Origin: Bryobacterales bacterium
GTDB taxonomy: Bacteria > Acidobacteriota > Terriglobia > Bryobacterales > UBA6623
Length of the DNA stretch: 64,000 nucleotides
Reading direction: 5' to 3'
Assembly: GCA_022826925.1 (NCBI GenBank)
Contig: JAJDTX010000094.1
Span: 1 to 64,000, forward strand
Shown: positions 6,972 to 16,373 of the stretch, in pieces
How positions within the stretch are numbered: position 1 is the first letter of the stretch
Layout: every line of letters starts with the position of its first letter
Made by a program: the position numbers and the translations under genes
Notes under the pieces: generated by a model
What the model saw: the letters and a program-made list of their open reading frames with translations, nothing else
Database searches by the model: none
What the model was told of the DNA's origin: nothing

Positions 6972-8801
6972 CTAGCGCACCAGCGCCAGCGTTAGGAACG
7001 GCAGGTAGGTGATCAGCAACACCCCGCCGAACATGATCAGCAGGAACGGCAGCACGGATCGGTAGACCTTCGTCAGCGGTATGCCGAAGCGGTACGAGGC
7101 CAGGAACAGGTTCATTCCCACCGGAGGCGTCAGGTAGCCGAGCTCGAGATTGGCGAGGAAGATGATCCCCAGATGCACCGGATCGACCCCGTATGCCGCC
7201 GCCATCGGCGCGATCAGCGGCACGACCACCAAGATCGCCGAGAAGATGTCCATCATGCAGCCCACTATGAGCAGGAGGATGTTCAGCGCTAGCAGGAAGA
7301 CCAGCTTCGATTCGATGTGTGACTGGACCCACTCGAGTGCGAGGTCGGGCACTTGCGCGTCGATCAGGTAGTTCGTGAAGCCCAGAGCGACGCCTAGGAT
7401 GAGCAGCACGCCGCCGACCAGCGTGCAGCATTCCACCGCCAGCTTCGGCACCCCTTTCCGCAGCGAGAGGTCGCGATAGACGAAGCACTCGACCACGAAG
7501 GCGTACAGCACCGTCACCGCTGCGGCCTCGACCAATGTCGCGATGCCGCTGAAGATGCCGCCGATTACGACCAGCGGCAGCAGCAGCTCCCACTTGGCCT
7601 CGCGCACCGCCGCGCGCGCCTTGGCCGGCTCGAACTTGCGCTGCCCGCGCTCGGCGATGCGCCCGTGGCGCACGCCCCATGCGGCGACCAGCCCGACCAG
7701 CAGGCAGCCCGGGATCAGCCCGCCGAGAAATAGCTCGTTGAGCGGCGTCCTGGAGTAGACGCCGTAGAGGATGACCGCTAGGCTCGGCGGGAAGAGCAGC
7801 CCGATGGATCCCGAGGCGGTCATCAGGCCCAGCGAGAACTCCCGCGAATAGCGCGATTTGACCAGCACCGGGAGGATCAGTCCGCCCAGCGAGAGGATCG
7901 TGACGCCGGAGGCGCCCGTAAACGACGTGAAGAATGCGAATGCCACCGTAGTGGTGACCGCCAAGCCGCCGGGCAGCCAACCGAGCCAGGTCGAGAACAC
8001 GCGCACCAAGCGTTGGCTGGCGCCGCCCTCCGCCAAGATATAGCCGCCCAATGTGAACAGCGGGATGGCCGGCAGCAGGGGCTGCCCGGAGAGCTGGTAG
8101 GCGGCCAGCGGCACTGCCGTGACCGGCGTGTACTCGTACCAGAACAGCAGCGCTGCGAGACCGCCGATCACCGCGAAGATCGGCATGCCCAGCACAGCGC
8201 TCCCCAGCAGCGCCAAGGCTCCGTACTGCAGAAGCGGCAGCTCGCCAAGGGTTTCCCACGATGCGAGCGCGACCGGCACGATCACGCCGGCCAGGCAGAT
8301 CGCCCTTCCGGCCAGCGACGGAGAACTGTTCCAAGCCATGCGCAGTCCCAAGACTGCGAATCCCGGCGCCATGGCCCACACGAAGACCCAGACTGGAAGG
8401 CCGAACGCCACGATGTCGCCCGCCTCGCGCTCGACCGCGGCGAACGTCCACGAACCGTAGGCCAGACAGGTGCACACGGACACGCCGACCATGGCCGACA
8501 CGACCCGGGCCGGCTGCTTGAGGCGCTCCGGCAGAAACGTCGCGGTGGAAAGAGCGAGCAGCTTGCGGTCACGCGCCGCGATCGCCCCGCCGACGACAGC
8601 GATGAGAAGCGTCAGATGCTGGACAAGAGGGATGGACCCGGGGATCAGGTTCCCGACTCCCGCCAGGCGTCCAGCTCCCTCCGCCAGGGGCAGCACCGCC
8701 GTAAGCGCCAGCAGAGCGCCCGCGAGGGCATTCTCGGCACGGTGCCACGGGCGCACCGCCGTGTCAGTGTTTTCGCCCGGCGTAGCGACGACTTCTCCCA
8801 T
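6972..8801 (-). CDS. TRAP transporter fused small/large permease (DctQM)
   Basis: This is a secondary transporter for organic acids or similar solutes, driven by an ion gradient and normally fed by a periplasmic DctP binding protein. Residues about 20-180 form the four-helix DctQ part. About 190-609 are the DctM part with many membrane segments and family-like stretches such as ASGSIGLLFPPSLAVILYG and LTPPVGMNLFLASYRFG. The length of 609 fits a natural QM fusion. No DctP or TAXI binding protein is encoded nearby, so the substrate is unknown. The gene follows the agarase-like gene by 108 bases in the same direction and may share its transcript; ispG follows 41 bases on. Confidence 0.92.
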   Translation of the reverse strand: MGEVVATPGENTDTAVRPWHRAENALAGALLALTAVLPLAEGAGRLAGVGNLIPGSIPLVQHLTLLIAVVGGAIAARDRKLLALSTATFLPERLKQPARVVSAMVGVSVCTCLAYGSWTFAAVEREAGDIVAFGLPVWVFVWAMAPGFAVLGLRMAWNSSPSLAGRAICLAGVIVPVALASWETLGELPLLQYGALALLGSAVLGMPIFAVIGGLAALLFWYEYTPVTAVPLAAYQLSGQPLLPAIPLFTLGGYILAEGGASQRLVRVFSTWLGWLPGGLAVTTTVAFAFFTSFTGASGVTILSLGGLILPVLVKSRYSREFSLGLMTASGSIGLLFPPSLAVILYGVYSRTPLNELFLGGLIPGCLLVGLVAAWGVRHGRIAERGQRKFEPAKARAAVREAKWELLLPLVVIGGIFSGIATLVEAAAVTVLYAFVVECFVYRDLSLRKGVPKLAVECCTLVGGVLLILGVALGFTNYLIDAQVPDLALEWVQSHIESKLVFLLALNILLLIVGCMMDIFSAILVVVPLIAPMAAAYGVDPVHLGIIFLANLELGYLTPPVGMNLFLASYRFGIPLTKVYRSVLPFLLIMFGGVLLITYLPFLTLALVR

Positions 8802-8909
8802 GGACTCTTGGAACCGCCGATGGCCCGGCCCGCGAGCCGCAGTACCGAATCAACTCAGTGTATAGCGCAGCGCCGGGACGGGATGGCTGGCGCCGGAAGG
8901 GCGGCGGTT

Positions 8910-10085
8910 TCAGAATTGGTCCCGTACCCATCGGGATGTCTGCCGGTTCGCCTCCGCGATCAGCGCCACCTGAGCCTCGTCAGGTCTCTCGAGCTCGTCC
9001 AGCAGTCCGCGCCGACGGGCCTTGTTGCGCTGGTAGGCGCCGCATAGATGAAAGCCGATGCAACCTGGATTCCGGCGCAGTTCTGCCAGCACGTCGGCAT
9101 ACCACCGGCCGTTGTTGGGCACAAATGCCGTTTCAGCCGCCGGCTGCTCGACGCCGGCGGCATCGGCCAGCAACACCGGCTTGCCGGTTTTGGAGTGCCA
9201 ATGCGACAGGTGCTGTCTAGGGCTCCGAAAGTCTTGGAACGAGAGCACGTCCACGTACTCAAGCGCGGCTTCGACGACTTCCATGGCGAGCGGGGCGTTG
9301 GCTTCGTAACGGTCCCCGAGGATCAAGTGGTGCGGGTCGTGGCGACGGATCGCATCGTGCGTCGTGCGGTAATAGCTCAGCGCCAGTTCAAAGAGTTGCT
9401 TGCGCCCGGCCGGGCTGCCCAACAGCTCGGGGTCGAAGATGGGGCCTCGCCAGGCGTTATCGGGCCGCTCGTGCGTCCAGGTGGGGCAGTCGCTGTAGAA
9501 GTAGCCGATCAAGTTGCGGTCTTCGCTCAGCTCCGCGCAGTGCGAGCGTGCCACGTATTCGGCCCATTCCTCCCATTCGCGGCTGCGGAAGTCGAAGTGG
9601 CGGGTGTGCTGCTCCCACTGGTGCGATTCCATGAATGGCAGCAAGTGACAGAACGGCATGCCGAGGGCGCGGTACTCGTCATTGGTAAACGGGCGCGAAT
9701 GTCGCCACTTGCGCACGGTCACCTCTTGCACCCAGCCAACGCTATTGAAGCCCCAGCGCTTCAGGTTGGGGGCGACCGATTCCTGGATCCAGCGGACTGT
9801 GCTGCCGCCGTATTTCTCCCGCCAGATGTGGATATTTTCCGGATAGCGCAGGCTGGCAGGATCGATGTGATTCAGGCCCAGCGAGAAGAACGGCTTCCCC
9901 TCCGGGGTCACCAGCCACCAGCGCTCGTTGCGTCGGTCGAGAGTGAAGAATCCTGCCGGGCTCGCCTGCGTGGTGCGGCTGGCCGCAGAGGAATCGGCTA
10001 CTGCGCTCAGCCCTAGGACTGAGGACAACACCTGCCTTCGCGTCACCGACATGGGGCTGCGGCGTCCTCCGTATGGCGCAATCAT
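8910..10085 (-). CDS. Tat-exported agarase/GH-A-like TIM-barrel protein
   Basis: An RR signal (VTRRQVLSSVLGLSAV, residues 14-29) suggests Tat export. The mature part opens with FFTLDRRNERWWLVTPEGKPFFSLGLNH, split here over two strands, a beginning shared with GH50-type agarases and related clan A barrels. Later blocks (LGDRYEANAPLAMEVVEAA, DVLSFQDF, KPVLLADAAG) fit a (beta/alpha)8 barrel. The usual Asn-Glu acid/base pair is not evident: the corresponding stretch reads GYFYSDCPTW. Catalysis is therefore uncertain. A GGAGAA six bases before the ATG at 10085 supports this start. A TRAP permease follows, which could import a product. Confidence 0.6.
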   Translation of the reverse strand: MIAPYGGRRSPMSVTRRQVLSSVLGLSAVADSSAASRTTQASPAGFFTLDRRNERWWLVTPEGKPFFSLGLNHIDPASLRYPENIHIWREKYGGSTVRWIQESVAPNLKRWGFNSVGWVQEVTVRKWRHSRPFTNDEYRALGMPFCHLLPFMESHQWEQHTRHFDFRSREWEEWAEYVARSHCAELSEDRNLIGYFYSDCPTWTHERPDNAWRGPIFDPELLGSPAGRKQLFELALSYYRTTHDAIRRHDPHHLILGDRYEANAPLAMEVVEAALEYVDVLSFQDFRSPRQHLSHWHSKTGKPVLLADAAGVEQPAAETAFVPNNGRWYADVLAELRRNPGCIGFHLCGAYQRNKARRRGLLDELERPDEAQVALIAEANRQTSRWVRDQF

Positions 10086-10185
10086 ATCGTTTCTCCGCTA
10101 GGCCCCGGGCGTCCCGGGACGCTGAGGCGCTTGTCGCTGCGTGCGCCGGCCCCAGTTCTTGGCTTTGAATAAGGATATGACCTCG

Positions 10186-11328
10186 ATGCACGAGCCCGAC
10201 TGGGCCGCCCTGCGCGAATTGTTCCCGGTGCTGAATTCGTGGGCGCACCTCAACTCAGCCGCATTCGGACCGATCCCCTCGACCGGTGTCCAGGCGATCA
10301 GCGACCACTTCCGCGCCCGTAACGAGTCCGCCGCGCTCGATTTCCCGACGTGGTTCGACCGGCTCGACCGGATCCGGGGCAAGATTGCTCGCCTGATCGG
10401 AGCCGGGGCGGACGACATCGCGTTCTCTCCCAGTGCGGGCGCCGGCTTGGCTTGGTTCCTGCACGGAATCGACTGGAGCGCCGGTGACGAGGTCATTAGC
10501 TTCCAGCACGAGTTCCCGAACAACCAGTACGCCCCCAGCCTGCTGGACAGCAAGGGTGTGCGCTTTCGGGCGCTGCCCACGCCTGCCGGTGCCTTGGATG
10601 CGGATCGGATTCTCGCCGCCGTCAGCCCGCGCGCGCGACTGGTACTCATCAGCTCGGTGAACTACTCGAATGGGCTGCGAGCACCTCTGGCTGCACTGGC
10701 TCCTGAACTCCGCCGCAGGGGTGTCTTGCTGTGTGTCGACGCGACGCAATCCGTTGGAGCCTTGAGCTTGGACCTTAGCTCGATGCCCGTTGATTTCCTC
10801 GTCGTGCACGGGTACAAGTGGCTAATGGCTCCGGCAGGAGCGGGCTTCGCCTATGTGCCCGCCGCGACGCGGGCTTGGCTCGCGCCGAGCATCGTTAGCT
10901 GGCGCAGCCACCGGGATTGGCGGGACTTCGAGAGCCTGCACCACGGACGACCTGTCTTGCCCCAAGAAGCGTCGATGTACGAGGGGGGAGTCCAAGCCTT
11001 CGCGCCGCTTTTCGCCCTCGAGGCCAGCTTGGATCTGATCCTAGATTGCGGCCAGGAGTCCATTGAACGGCGCGTCTTGGGTCTGGCCCAGCAATGCCGG
11101 GACATCCTGGCCGCGCACGGAGGGGTCTTGAGTTCCTGTGCCGACGGGAACGGCGGGTCGCAGATCGTGACGGCCGCGTTCCGGCAGCGCGACAGCGCGT
11201 CCCTGCGCCAGCGGCTGCAAGACGCGAGAGTCGTCGTCTCGGTCCGCCAGGGCAATCTGAGGGTCTCGCCCCATTTCTTCAACAACGCTGGCGACTTGGA
11301 CAGGCTGGCTGGGGCACTCGCGGGTTGA
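10186..11328 (+). CDS. Class V aminotransferase / cysteine-desulfurase-like PLP enzyme
   Basis: This is a fold-type I PLP enzyme. The Schiff-base Lys lies in VVHGYKWLMAPAG, preceded by the PLP-binding Asp (LCVDATQSVGAL). The N-terminal block LNSAAFGPIPSTGVQAI is typical of the class V branch, which includes cysteine desulfurases, isopenicillin N epimerase-like and kynureninase-like enzymes. No conserved active-site Cys loop of an IscS/SufS type is obvious, so an epimerase, lyase or transaminase role is as likely. The ATG at 10186 is preferred because AAGGA lies ten bases upstream; an ATG at 10177 is too close to it. It is convergent with mobA. Confidence 0.85.
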   Translation: MHEPDWAALRELFPVLNSWAHLNSAAFGPIPSTGVQAISDHFRARNESAALDFPTWFDRLDRIRGKIARLIGAGADDIAFSPSAGAGLAWFLHGIDWSAGDEVISFQHEFPNNQYAPSLLDSKGVRFRALPTPAGALDADRILAAVSPRARLVLISSVNYSNGLRAPLAALAPELRRRGVLLCVDATQSVGALSLDLSSMPVDFLVVHGYKWLMAPAGAGFAYVPAATRAWLAPSIVSWRSHRDWRDFESLHHGRPVLPQEASMYEGGVQAFAPLFALEASLDLILDCGQESIERRVLGLAQQCRDILAAHGGVLSSCADGNGGSQIVTAAFRQRDSASLRQRLQDARVVVSVRQGNLRVSPHFFNNAGDLDRLAGALAG

Positions 11329-11338
11329 GCGGTCCTGC

Positions 11339-11962
11339 TCAATCCGCCACCGGCAGGTCGCTCGGCCGGTTGACGTTTGCGAACGACCGCGCGTCATCGA
11401 GGGGCAGCTTCGCCCAGCTCACGCAGTCCAGGGCGTCGGTAAGCTTCCGCGTGCCGCGGAGCAGCGCGTGCTCCAGGGCCTCTAGCCCGGACTTGGAATA
11501 GGCCGCGAACAGCGGCTGCAACCGCCCGTCCGGCGTCTGCGGAACGATCGCATCGACGCTGGCGGCGCCCGCCGCGCCCAGCAGCTGGTCTACCACGCCC
11601 AAGCTGACGAACGGCATGTCGCAAGCGGCTACGATGCACCAGCTTCGCGGACTGTGATGCAGGGCCGCTACGATGCCCGCCAAAGGCCCGGCTCGCTTGA
11701 TTCGATCCGCGATCACGGGCATTCCCAGCGGCGCGTACAGGTCCGGGTCGCCCACCAGCGTGACCGCCGTCACGCGGCTGGCGAGGGCTTCGGCGACGCG
11801 CAATGCCATCGCGCGGCCGTTCAGCAAGTGCAGCGCCTTGGGCGAGCCGAAGCGGGAGCTCTGGCCCCCGACCAGAACGTAGCCCGAGGCCTCGATCACC
11901 TGCCGCTCTGACCCCGCCGACGCCACTCGGGTTGAATCATAGCGGACCGCCCCTGCCGCCAT
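11339..11962 (-). CDS. mobA: Molybdenum cofactor guanylyltransferase (MobA-like)
   Basis: MobA transfers GMP to molybdopterin to make the guanine dinucleotide cofactor. The nucleotidyltransferase signature GGQSSRFGSPKAL is at the start of the fold, followed by AGPLAGIVAAL, VAACDMPFVS (the metal-binding Asp) and a C-terminal RPSDL block. The long N-terminal stretch before YVLVGGQSS has no domain character, so the start is uncertain: an ATG at 11962 is annotated, but a GTG at 11899 would begin right at the fold. It is convergent with the PLP enzyme and divergent from the lipoprotein gene. No molybdoenzyme is encoded in the window. Confidence 0.88.
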   Translation of the reverse strand: MAAGAVRYDSTRVASAGSERQVIEASGYVLVGGQSSRFGSPKALHLLNGRAMALRVAEALASRVTAVTLVGDPDLYAPLGMPVIADRIKRAGPLAGIVAALHHSPRSWCIVAACDMPFVSLGVVDQLLGAAGAASVDAIVPQTPDGRLQPLFAAYSKSGLEALEHALLRGTRKLTDALDCVSWAKLPLDDARSFANVNRPSDLPVAD

Positions 11963-12038
11963 GCCGGGGATCGCGCGAAAGGGGTTGCAATCCCTTTGGC
12001 GAATTGAGAGACTTATGCGCGAATAGGAGGTATCGCAC

Positions 12039-12923
12039 ATGTTGCAACGCTACTACCGTTCCAATCTGCCGATCCATCTGGGATTGACACTGGCCCTAGT
12101 CGCCTTGCTGGGCCTGTCCTGCTCGGGCGAACCAGCGGGTCCGCGCCAAGGTACCCCAGAGTGGCTCGTGCAAGCCGCCGTGGACAATCTCGCCATAGGC
12201 GATTACCCGAAGACCGTGGAGCAGCTCAGCGAGGCAGCCGGGGCGCCGGGCGAAGCCGGCACCAAGGCCACGCTGTGGCTGGCAGCGATGCGGGCAGGCT
12301 TGGCCTACGGCTACGACGAGCTGTCGGACGCCTTCGCCGCCGGCATGGAAGCGAATGACGCCGTGATCGAGGACTTCCAGCCGTTGGTCAGCGAATATCG
12401 TCGGCGCACCAAGGTGCATGCGATCGACTTCGCGGAAGACGTTGGCGACCTGGACAAGCTGATTGGCGAGCAACAGGCGGTTATGTTCGACTTCCCGCTG
12501 CCGGAGGGCAATGCGTCGGTCTCGCCGATGGTGGCGAGCGTCGAGGGTGGCAACAAGGTCGACGCCCGCCGAGGCGCTATGGAGAGCCAGACTCTGACGC
12601 GCGGGATCTTCCTGGCAGTCGCGGGCCTGACGGGCAAGGACGTGGCCGATCTCGGCCCGGGGGACTCCGGCGGGATCGAGGCCGGCGCTGACCGGGTTCG
12701 CTTCGGCATCGCCAGAACCCTGCTGGACATCGCGATCATGTTTGACCGCGAGAACATCAACGAACCCAAAGTGCGCGAGTTCGTGGTCGAATTGGCCGAC
12801 AAGTGGGCCGAGCCCTACCGTGAGAACGAGGAGCTTGCCGAGCTGATGGAAGATTTCGAGTTCGACCTCGAGAACGAGCGCCGGGACATGTCCGGCAAGC
12901 GCAAGATCAAGAAGACCGACTAG
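12039..12923 (+). CDS. Exported protein, probable lipoprotein, unknown
   Basis: The N-terminus is a signal peptide with a lipobox-like end (LALVALLGLSC, Cys at about residue 29), which suggests lipidation. After it comes an alpha-helical region (residues about 45-110) that looks like short repeat helices, then an acidic C-terminal half ending in a basic tail. I do not recognise a domain. The start is well supported: AGGAGG at 12025-12030 lies eight bases before the ATG. It stands alone between mobA (divergent) and the sulfatase. Confidence 0.75.
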   Translation: MLQRYYRSNLPIHLGLTLALVALLGLSCSGEPAGPRQGTPEWLVQAAVDNLAIGDYPKTVEQLSEAAGAPGEAGTKATLWLAAMRAGLAYGYDELSDAFAAGMEANDAVIEDFQPLVSEYRRRTKVHAIDFAEDVGDLDKLIGEQQAVMFDFPLPEGNASVSPMVASVEGGNKVDARRGAMESQTLTRGIFLAVAGLTGKDVADLGPGDSGGIEAGADRVRFGIARTLLDIAIMFDRENINEPKVREFVVELADKWAEPYRENEELAELMEDFEFDLENERRDMSGKRKIKKTD

Positions 12924-13040
12924 GCCGGTCTGGACCAGATTCTACTCGCGCGGCCGCATTGGACGGCGGTCGCGCCACAGTTGCTGTGTCAGCAGGTGGC
13001 ATGGCGAGCGCCCGGCGCAGTTTGCCAGAATAGTGCTGTT

Positions 13041-14519
13041 TTGCGCGAACTGACTAGAAACGCACTGTTGCGCTGGGCCGTGCTGGGCCTGTGCACCGTC
13101 GGGGCAGCCTTGGCGAGCGGTCCCAACGTGGTCATAATCCTTGCGGACGACCTCGGCTTCGGAGATGTGGCCTATCTCAATCCGCAGTCGCGGATCCCCA
13201 CGCCCAACCTGGATAGCCTGGCTGGCCAGGGCATGGCATTCGTCGATGCCCACACGCCGTCCGGCGTCTGCACGCCGACTCGCTACGGCTTGGTCACAGG
13301 TCGGTACGCGTGGCGGACGCGGCTGAAGCGGGGCGTATTGAACGGCTACGGCGAGCCCTTGCTGGCGCCGGACCGGGAGACGATCGGCACATTCCTCCAA
13401 GCGAGGGGCTATCGCACGGCTATCGTCGGCAAGTGGCATTTGGGCTTGGGGTTTGCCAAGGATGCGGCCGGCGAGTTCGATTTCAACGGGCCGATCGACG
13501 ATGGCCCGCACACGCACGGCTTCGACGACTCGTTCATCATTCCCGCCTCGCTCGACTTCCCGCCGTATGTCTACATTCGCGACGGCAAGATCACGGGCCT
13601 GCCCTTGGGCAGCCAGCCCGGCCTGAAGTTCCCGCGCTTCATGCGCGCGGGCGAGCTGGCCAAGGACCTGGACCCGGTCGGCGTGCTGGATCGGCTGGTG
13701 AAGGAGTCGGCAGACTTCATCCGGCGCCAGGTCGGTCAAGAGCGCAAGTTTCTGCTGTACGTGCCGCTGACGGCGCCCCACAAGCCCGTCTGGCCGGGCA
13801 AGCGGTTCGTCGGCAAGACCGATCTCGGCCCGTACGGAGACTTCATCGTGCACGTCGATGCTGCGCTCGGCGGCATCGTCAAGGCGATTGACGACGCCGG
13901 AATCGGCGACGAGACGCTCGTGATCTTCACGTCCGACAACGGCTCGTTCATGTACCGCTTGGATGGCATCTCGGAAGAGGACCACACCGATGACGAGACC
14001 ATCCAGGCCTTCCGGTCGCTCAACCACACGTCCAACTACGTCTTTCGCGGCACCAAGGCGGATATTTGGGAAGCCGGCCACCGTGTGCCCTTTTTCGTGC
14101 GCTGGCCTGGCACAGTCGATCCGGGCTCGATCCAAGCTCGCACCGTATGTGTCACGGACGTCTTCGCGACCGTGGCTGAAATCGTTGGCGCGGAGTTGCC
14201 CGAAGATGTCGCAGAAGACAGCTTCAGCCTGCTGCCGCTGTTGCAAGGCAAGGAATGGGCCGAGCCCCGAGCGCCCGTGATCCACCACTCCGGCGGCGGC
14301 ATGTTCGCGATCCGCGACGGCCGCTGGAAGCTGGTGGCCGGGAACGGGTCGGGGGGCAGGGAAAAGCCGGCGGGCAAGCCGTTCGAGCGTCCCTACCAGC
14401 TGTTCGACCTCGAGATCGATCCCTCGGAGAAGCGCAACGTCTTCGACGAGCACCCGATCGTAGCGACGCGCCTGGAACAGGCGCTGGAGAGGATCCGGGC
14501 TCGCGGGCGCAGCCGCTAG
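13041..14519 (+). CDS. Exported formylglycine-dependent sulfatase (type I)
   Basis: The enzyme hydrolyses sulfate esters and is presumably periplasmic or secreted. The sequence begins with a signal peptide (NALLRWAVLGLCTVGAALA), then the metal-binding VVIILADDLGFGD and the formylglycine motif CTPTRYGLVTGR, whose Cys must be oxidised to formylglycine. The second metal site appears as FTSDNGS and the family Lys/His as GKWHLG. A TTG start at 13041 puts the signal peptide at the N-terminus; reading further upstream adds 20 unlikely residues. An anaerobic or FGE-type maturase is not encoded in this window. The substrate is likely a sulfated glycan or steroid, by family only. Confidence 0.92.
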   Translation: MRELTRNALLRWAVLGLCTVGAALASGPNVVIILADDLGFGDVAYLNPQSRIPTPNLDSLAGQGMAFVDAHTPSGVCTPTRYGLVTGRYAWRTRLKRGVLNGYGEPLLAPDRETIGTFLQARGYRTAIVGKWHLGLGFAKDAAGEFDFNGPIDDGPHTHGFDDSFIIPASLDFPPYVYIRDGKITGLPLGSQPGLKFPRFMRAGELAKDLDPVGVLDRLVKESADFIRRQVGQERKFLLYVPLTAPHKPVWPGKRFVGKTDLGPYGDFIVHVDAALGGIVKAIDDAGIGDETLVIFTSDNGSFMYRLDGISEEDHTDDETIQAFRSLNHTSNYVFRGTKADIWEAGHRVPFFVRWPGTVDPGSIQARTVCVTDVFATVAEIVGAELPEDVAEDSFSLLPLLQGKEWAEPRAPVIHHSGGGMFAIRDGRWKLVAGNGSGGREKPAGKPFERPYQLFDLEIDPSEKRNVFDEHPIVATRLEQALERIRARGRSR

Positions 14520-14549
14520 CTGGCGATCTGGATTCGCGGATCGCGGCAA

Positions 14550-15941
14550 TCAGTCGAGGATCTTGCCCGGGTTCAGTATCCCGTCCGGGTCTAGCGCGGT
14601 CTTGATCGCCCGCATCACATCGACTCCCGCCCCGTGCTGCGCCTTCAGCGCGCGCTGCTTGCCGATTCCGACGCCGTGTTCACCCGTGCAGGTGCCGCCA
14701 ACTGCCAGCGCCCGTTCGGTCATGCGGTCGTTCACGCGGCTGGCGCGCTCGAACTCCTCCTTGTCGCTGGGATCGATCAGGTAGACGGCGTGGAAATTCC
14801 CGTCGCCGACGTGTCCCAGCATCGGTGCGACCAGTCCCGCTTGCTCGATGTCCTCCCTCGCCGCTGCAATGCACTCGGCCAGTTTGGAGAGCGGTACGCA
14901 AACGTCGCTGACCCATCCGTACGATCCCGGACGGAGGGCCTTGATGGCGTAGTAGGCGTGGTGGCGGGCGTTCCAGAGCTTTTCCCGCTTCTCCCGTTCC
15001 AGGGTCCATTGGAAATCGCCGCCTCCGTGGTCGGCGGCGATCTCGCCCGCCAGCTCGGCCTGCTCGGCGACGCTGGCCGCGGTGCCGTGGAACTCGAAGA
15101 ACATCGTGGGGGTCGGCGCGTAGTGCAGGTTCGCGTAGTCGTTCACCGCCCGCATCGAAGCGACGTCCAACAGCTCGCAGCGGGCGACAGGCAGTCCGGA
15201 CTGGAGGATCTCGATGACCGAGTTCGCACACTGCTCGATGGTCTCGAAGCTGCAGACGGCCGCTGACACGCATTCGGGGAGCGGGTGCAGCCTCAGTTGC
15301 ACCTCGGTGATGATGCCGAGGGTGCCCTCCGAGCCGAGCAGGAGCTTGGTCAGGTCGTAGCCTGCAGACGACTTGCGGGCGCGCCCCCCGGTCCGCAGCA
15401 CGCGCCCATCGGCAAGCACGCAGGTCAGGCCGAGGATGTTCTCGCGGATGGTGCCGTATCTGACGGTGGTCGTACCGGATGCGCCGGTGGCAGCCATGCC
15501 GCCCAGCGAGGCGTCGGCCCCCGGGTCTATGGGCAGCCACAAGCCGTGCTTCTCCAGCCGGTCGTTGAGGGCAAGCCTCCGGATGCCGGCCTGGACGCGG
15601 CAGTCGAGGTCGTCCTCCTGTAGGTCGAGGACGGCATCCATGCGCGCCAGGTCTAGGGAGATTCCCCCGCTGATCGCTTGGACATGGCCCTCCACGGCTG
15701 TGCCCGCACCGAATGGGATGATCGGCAATCCGTGCTCGGCACAGATTCTGACGATCGCGGAGACCTCTTCGTTGGACTCCGGAAAGGCCACCGCGTCCGG
15801 CGCTGCCGGGGGATGGAACGACTCGTCGTGGGAGTGGCTCTCGATGTCGTATGAAGAGGTCGAGCAGCGGGAGCCGAGCAGCGCCGCGATTCTTTCGTGC
15901 GCCGCGCCTTGTCGATTGCTGTTTGCTGGCACGTTAGGCAC
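14550..15941 (-). CDS. FAD-linked D-2-hydroxyacid (lactate/glycolate) dehydrogenase
   Basis: The enzyme oxidises a D-2-hydroxyacid, passing electrons to a cytochrome or quinone. The FAD-binding PCMH domain has VAFPESNEEVSAIVRIC, the pyrophosphate loop PFGAGTAVEGHVQAI and ASLGGMAATGASGTTTVRYG. The C-terminal substrate domain ends with GTCTGEHGVGIGKQ and LDPDGILNPGKILD, which match the D-lactate dehydrogenase (LDHD/GlcD) group. GTG codons at 15941 and 15932 both give a family-like length of about 460; a longer frame reaching 16232 runs into the regulatory region and is rejected. GlcE and GlcF subunits are absent, so D-lactate is the more likely substrate. Confidence 0.92.
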   Translation of the reverse strand: MPNVPANSNRQGAAHERIAALLGSRCSTSSYDIESHSHDESFHPPAAPDAVAFPESNEEVSAIVRICAEHGLPIIPFGAGTAVEGHVQAISGGISLDLARMDAVLDLQEDDLDCRVQAGIRRLALNDRLEKHGLWLPIDPGADASLGGMAATGASGTTTVRYGTIRENILGLTCVLADGRVLRTGGRARKSSAGYDLTKLLLGSEGTLGIITEVQLRLHPLPECVSAAVCSFETIEQCANSVIEILQSGLPVARCELLDVASMRAVNDYANLHYAPTPTMFFEFHGTAASVAEQAELAGEIAADHGGGDFQWTLEREKREKLWNARHHAYYAIKALRPGSYGWVSDVCVPLSKLAECIAAAREDIEQAGLVAPMLGHVGDGNFHAVYLIDPSDKEEFERASRVNDRMTERALAVGGTCTGEHGVGIGKQRALKAQHGAGVDVMRAIKTALDPDGILNPGKILD

Positions 15942-16148
15942 TATCGTAGCTGTGTCGCCGCGCGGCAAGCATTGGAGCACTGCGGAGTGCTGAGCTCGGC
16001 CGGTCCGCACGAAACTGCCCTTCCACCCCGGGCCGCCGCGCATCGCCGATTCCCGCCAGCCGGGGACCGCGCTTGCGGGCCGCATGCCAGCTTGAGATCT
16101 GCGAGTTGGAGCCCTAGCGCTCCAAGCGGGATCGGGATGAATTTGTAT
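15942..16148. other. Divergent intergenic region
   Basis: This stretch separates the FAD dehydrogenase from the rightward promoter at 16149. It includes a short inverted repeat, TTGGAGC and GCTCCAA about six bases apart, near 16106-16125. No gene was recognised. Confidence 0.35.
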
Positions 16149-16176
16149 TTGACATCCAGTTGCAAGTTGTGATACT
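16149..16176 (+). promoter_or_regulatory. Near-consensus sigma70-type promoter
   Basis: A perfect TTGACA at 16149-16154 is followed after 16 bases by GATACT at 16171-16176, with a TG one base upstream as in extended -10 promoters. It would drive the small gene at 16374 and the propeller gene, leaving a leader of about 190 bases. That leader contains the 10-bp palindrome ACTTGCAAGT at about 16274. The core TTGCAA recurs within the promoter spacer and again near 16302, so a dyad-binding regulator is possible. Confidence 0.5.
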
Positions 16177-16373
16177 GTCTTGAAGTCGATCTGCACGGAT
16201 GCGGATTTCTTCCCACAGCTAGGATCTTTCATGAATTTCGGATCATCAACTCATGTCTCCCTGCTTGGCGGGATACTTGCAAGTCAAGAGATATGCATCC
16301 AAGTTGCAAACCAACTGCGATCTGTACGCGCGCCCCTTCCCCGGCCCGTTTCCTGACAAGTTGGAGAAACGCT

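Noticed and set aside
12942-14549. Leftward open frame of 535 codons opposite the sulfatase
   Set aside because: Antisense shadow in GC-rich DNA. The sulfatase on the other strand has its full motif set.
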